A stretch of 35,560 bases of DNA from an uncultured Collinsella sp. (lineage in GTDB: Bacteria > Actinomycetota > Coriobacteriia > Coriobacteriales > Coriobacteriaceae), in contig CABRZN010000011.1 in the NCBI GenBank assembly GCA_902475445.1, positions 1 to 35,560 of the forward strand. The letters are read 5' to 3'. Shown here piece after piece: positions 33,481-35,560 of the stretch; within the stretch, counting starts at the first letter, position 1; the number at the start of each line of letters is the position of its first letter. The notes below the pieces were generated by a model, which saw only the letters and a list, made by a program, of their open reading frames with translations, had not been told where the DNA came from and made no database searches. The translations under genes were made by a program, and so were the position numbers.

Positions 33481-34764
33481 CTAAATGGTTTCCAAGAAAG
33501 CCTCGATCCTGGTTTGCAGTTGGCCTGCGTCCTCGCCGGCGTAGTCGGTCGTGATGTGCATAAACGGAATGCCGGCCTCCTCGGCGGCCTTCTCCACGGC
33601 GAAGGACTCCATCTCGTAGAGTGTGCAGAACTGCAAGGCCACGTCGACAATGCCGTCGGCATGCAGGTTCTTGGCCATCTGGACAATGTCCTTCATACGC
33701 TGGTCGTTGGGCGTAAAGACGGCGCAGTTGATCTTAAAGTAGCGCTCGGCGATGGCATCGAGCATCTCGTCAACCGTCTCACCGGACTCGTCGACCAGGT
33801 CCTTGTAATAGCGCGAACCCGTGCAGGACTCCTCGCCTACCACAACGCCGCCGGCCTTCTCGATGAGGTTGAACAGCTTCCAGTTGGGCACGGCCATGGG
33901 CGTGCCGGTGTACAGGATGCGCTTGGTCCCCTTGGGCGCCACGCCCTCGCCGGCCTCGACACGCTGCTCGCACTCAGCCGCCATATCGTTGATGGCTCCG
34001 GTCAGACGCGGCGTGTCGTCCATAAAGGCGGCCTGAACGGTCAGCAGGCTGTCGAGACCGCTAATGGGCGCTGGGTCGGCAGCGCGCGTGGCAGCGAGGC
34101 GCTGCAGGGCGCGACGCTTCTCATTGACGGCGCGGATGGCGGCCTTCAGACGCTCAGGCGTTATCGTGACGCCACACTCGTCCTCAATCTTGGCGGCGAG
34201 CTTTTTAACCTCGGCCTTCCAGGTCACAAGCGTCGACTCGTCGTGTACGTTGGGAATATCCATGACGTACATGTTCTTTTGCGTGGCAAAGAACTCGTAG
34301 GCCTTTTTCTTGCCGTCGCAGGTGTTCTCACCCACCACCAGGTCACTCGACTCAATGTAGGGGCAGACCTCACCCAGCTTAAAGCCGGCAAAGCTCTTGA
34401 TAAGCGGACAAGTGTTGCGCGGCAAGTGCTCCTCGACCTTGTCGGTCGCCCAATCGGCACCCGAGCACAGACCCACGGGGATACCGTCGCAGGCGAGCAC
34501 AATCTCCTCGGGCACGTAGACGCAGAAGCTGCCCACGATCTTGGTGGCCTCGCCGGCCTCCTTCTTGTCGAGCATCTCCTTAATACGGCCGCTGTGGATG
34601 TTGGTGGCGACAAAATCCAGGTAGGACGTGGACTTGGGGCGATTGTTCTGCGTCAGGAACATATCGCCGTACATCTGGCCCACGGCGCCCAGCAGCATGT
34701 CGTGGTCGGCAAGATTCATGCCGAGGCTCTCCCACATCGGATAGAAATCAAATTCTTCAGCCAT
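33481..34764 (-). CDS. Double-cubane-type 2-hydroxyacyl-CoA dehydratase family protein, first copy
   Basis: 427 residues. About 40 extra N-terminal residues (MAEEFDFYPMWESLGMN onward) precede the shared core. Core cysteines are Cys81 (GSFCVYVPEE), Cys119 (NTCPLIKS), Cys134 (EVCPYIES) and Cys149 (GENTCDGKKKAYEFF). Later ones lie in GEESCTGSRYY and LQFCTLYEME. Such proteins bind [4Fe-4S] or [8Fe-9S] clusters and need an ATP-driven activase, supplied by the gene at 31347-32111. The start at 34764 follows GAGAGGGG. It is the first large gene of the operon, 155 bases upstream of its paralogue. The substrate is unknown; see findings. Confidence 0.88.
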   Translation of the reverse strand: MAEEFDFYPMWESLGMNLADHDMLLGAVGQMYGDMFLTQNNRPKSTSYLDFVATNIHSGRIKEMLDKKEAGEATKIVGSFCVYVPEEIVLACDGIPVGLCSGADWATDKVEEHLPRNTCPLIKSFAGFKLGEVCPYIESSDLVVGENTCDGKKKAYEFFATQKNMYVMDIPNVHDESTLVTWKAEVKKLAAKIEDECGVTITPERLKAAIRAVNEKRRALQRLAATRAADPAPISGLDSLLTVQAAFMDDTPRLTGAINDMAAECEQRVEAGEGVAPKGTKRILYTGTPMAVPNWKLFNLIEKAGGVVVGEESCTGSRYYKDLVDESGETVDEMLDAIAERYFKINCAVFTPNDQRMKDIVQMAKNLHADGIVDVALQFCTLYEMESFAVEKAAEEAGIPFMHITTDYAGEDAGQLQTRIEAFLETI

Positions 34765-34923
34765 AACGGTTCCCCTCTCGAACCAAAAACGGATAACAGC
34801 GGTATCGATGCACGACGGACGGCGATTGCCCGACCGTGCTCAAACCCGGAATTTTAGGGAACCTGCTTTGCGGTCGATTATTTAGTTGTGCGTCGTCTCT
34901 CCCGGAGCCGTGAACATACCTGC

Positions 34924-34992
34924 TCATATGCGACTCCGAGCCATATAGAGGACACGCGCGGCAACGCGGCGAATGTATGTCGTCTGCGGCAT
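34924..34992 (-). CDS. Possible 22-residue leader peptide
   Basis: A 22-codon ORF (MPQTTYIRRVAARVLYMARS, then RI) has a perfect AAAGGAGG exactly 8 bases before its ATG and lies just downstream of a good promoter. It is basic, with no run of a single amino acid that would mark classical attenuation. It could be a leader peptide or a small protein. The 159 bases from here to 34764 hold no other gene; a hairpin at about 34810-34839 (GCACG/CGTGC) is the only structure I see. Confidence 0.45.
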   Translation of the reverse strand: MPQTTYIRRVAARVLYMARSRI

Positions 34993-35011
34993 GTGCGCAC
35001 CCTCCTTTACA

Positions 35012-35059
35012 AGTTGAGGTCAACTATACCAACGGTCATCGACCATGCGAACACCGTTG
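35012..35059 (-). promoter_or_regulatory. Promoter with nested operator-like repeats for the double-cubane/selD operon
   Basis: Minus strand: -10 TATAGT (35028-35023) with TTCGCA 17 bases upstream as a weak -35. A perfect inverted repeat, AGTTGA-CC-TCAACT (35012-35025), covers the start site and overlaps the -10. A second, CAACGGT-N16-ACCGTTG (35030-35059), brackets the -35 region. A dimeric repressor or activator binding here would control the whole operon. The rest of 35060-35146 is AT-rich with no gene seen. Confidence 0.6.
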
Positions 35060-35146
35060 ACATTCGTACGACAGCGTCGTGTGCCGTCGTTTAATAAATA
35101 ATTATCTTGATTGATAAGAGTTTGTCATTCCTCATTCGGCGAACGG

Positions 35147-35184
35147 CAAAAACAAAGCCGCCGAGGCTTATATTCCCCGACGGC
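35147..35184 (-). terminator. Intrinsic terminator after the ABC ATPase gene
   Basis: Minus strand: GCCGTCGGGG pairs with CCTCGGCGGC (10 bp with two G-U pairs), loop AATATAAG, then TTTGTTTTTG. It begins 11 bases after the stop of the upstream ABC transporter gene and insulates the double-cubane operon. Confidence 0.88.
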
Positions 35185-35195
35185 ATTACCCGGCG

Positions 35196-35560
35196 CTATC
35201 GACAAACCAAATGGATCCTGCTGGCATCAAAATGCATGCGCAGCGTCTCGCCTGCTTGCGGCAGCTCGTCGACAGGCATGCGCACTTTGTTGACCTTCCA
35301 CTGCAGGCGCGTCGGCGCGTCGGCGCGCGGCACGTCCAGCAGCACCAGGCGCTCAAAACGTGAATCGCTCACGCGGGCCACATGCAGATCGTAGCTGTTG
35401 CGACCCCGCTCAGCACGGTTGTCCACATGGAAGTAGCTCGCACGAATACCCAGGTACGCCACGTTATCGGGAACCTCACGGCCCACGTTGAAGGTCATGC
35501 CCCAGTCGAGGGCCTCAACTTCTTCGTCGCCGATCTTGCGCGCCCGGCTTGTGTTCTTGC
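35196..35560 (-). CDS. ABC transporter ATP-binding protein, C-terminal part (molybdate-type, partial)
   Basis: Only the last 120 or so residues are inside the window; the 5' end lies beyond 35560. The visible part starts at CKNTSRARKIGDEEVEALDW and continues MTFNVGREVPDNVAYLGIRA. That pattern (RARKI..., xxWG, then LGIRA) is what follows the nucleotide-binding domain in ModC/CysA-type ATPases: a regulatory or TOBE-like beta domain ending in MHFDASRIHLVCR. No Walker motif is visible because that region is off the window. A molybdate or tungstate substrate is suggested by the neighbouring Mo enzymes and MobA, but sulfate or another ligand cannot be excluded. Confidence 0.65.
   Translation of the reverse strand, partial: KNTSRARKIGDEEVEALDWGMTFNVGREVPDNVAYLGIRASYFHVDNRAERGRNSYDLHVARVSDSRFERLVLLDVPRADAPTRLQWKVNKVRMPVDELPQAGETLRMHFDASRIHLVCR

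Noticed and set aside
33481..34764. Assignment of the double-cubane proteins as (R)-2-hydroxyglutaryl-CoA dehydratase subunits
   Set aside because: No CoA-transferase, glutaryl-CoA pathway or 2-hydroxyglutarate dehydrogenase gene is nearby, and the cysteine pattern fits YjiM/double-cubane proteins equally well, so only the wider family is claimed.
34891..34910. Possible riboswitch core (minus-strand CTCCGGGAGAGACG looks like the start of a glycine riboswitch)
   Set aside because: The remaining conserved glycine-riboswitch segments (the GCCGAAGG-type core) are absent, and I cannot fold a convincing aptamer here.
1..35560. CRISPR arrays, insertion sequences, prophage genes
   Set aside because: I saw no spaced direct repeats, transposase, integrase or phage structural genes on either strand.

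Overview
The window is high-GC, tightly packed DNA in which almost everything except one toxin-antitoxin pair lies on the minus strand. Gene content and protein flavour (Hyf-type formate hydrogenlyase, complete selenocysteine machinery, 2-hydroxyacyl-CoA-dehydratase-like proteins, no sign of a respiratory chain) suggest an anaerobic gut actinobacterium of the class Coriobacteriia, most like Collinsella. That assignment is inference from gene content and not from a marker gene. The central theme is formate, hydrogen, molybdenum and selenium.

Layout, left to right, with transcription running right to left. (1) 1-1279: a glutamate dehydrogenase gene broken by a 5-base loss and cut by the window edge. 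(2) 1537-8459: a selenium/molybdenum operon reading molybdopterin oxidoreductase, selA, selB, selC (tRNA-Sec), mobA and a DUF3343 Se/S-carrier-like gene with a Cys-rich N-terminus. (3) 8522-23990: a formate hydrogenlyase operon of about 15 kb reading hydN-like ferredoxin, fdhF (in-frame UGA = Sec140), hyfABCDEF, hyfG (NiFe large subunit), hyfH, hyfI, hycH, hycI and focA, closed by a strong terminator. (4) 24117-25190: an intergenic region with several inverted repeats, then a plus-strand RelB/DinJ-like antitoxin and PIN toxin. (5) 25248-25532: tRNA-Pro(TGG) and tRNA-Gly(TCC) with a near-consensus promoter and a terminator. (6) 25544-26902: brnQ. (7) 26926-35059: a second selenium operon reading two double-cubane 2-hydroxyacyl-CoA-dehydratase-like proteins, their ATP-dependent activase, a GT4 glycosyltransferase (frameshifted), selD (in-frame UGA = Sec17), yedF, DUF3343 and a cysteine desulfurase. 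It has a promoter/operator and a possible 22-codon leader ORF upstream. (8) 35147-35560: the 3' end of an ABC transporter ATPase, probably for molybdate or a similar oxyanion, with its terminator.

How it fits together. The cysteine desulfurase, DUF3343 and YedF proteins are known associates of selenium delivery, and SelD makes selenophosphate. SelA, SelB and tRNA-Sec then insert Sec into FdhF, and into SelD itself. MobA makes the bis-MGD cofactor needed by FdhF and by the second molybdoenzyme. FdhF oxidises formate supplied through FocA, and electrons pass over HydN/HyfA/HyfH/HyfI to the NiFe site of HyfG to make H2.

The least explained part is the right-hand operon. Two double-cubane proteins, an activase and a glycosyltransferase sit directly upstream of selD, and the glycosyltransferase overlaps selD by 8 bases. 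That looks like an undescribed selenium- or sulfur-linked reductive pathway.
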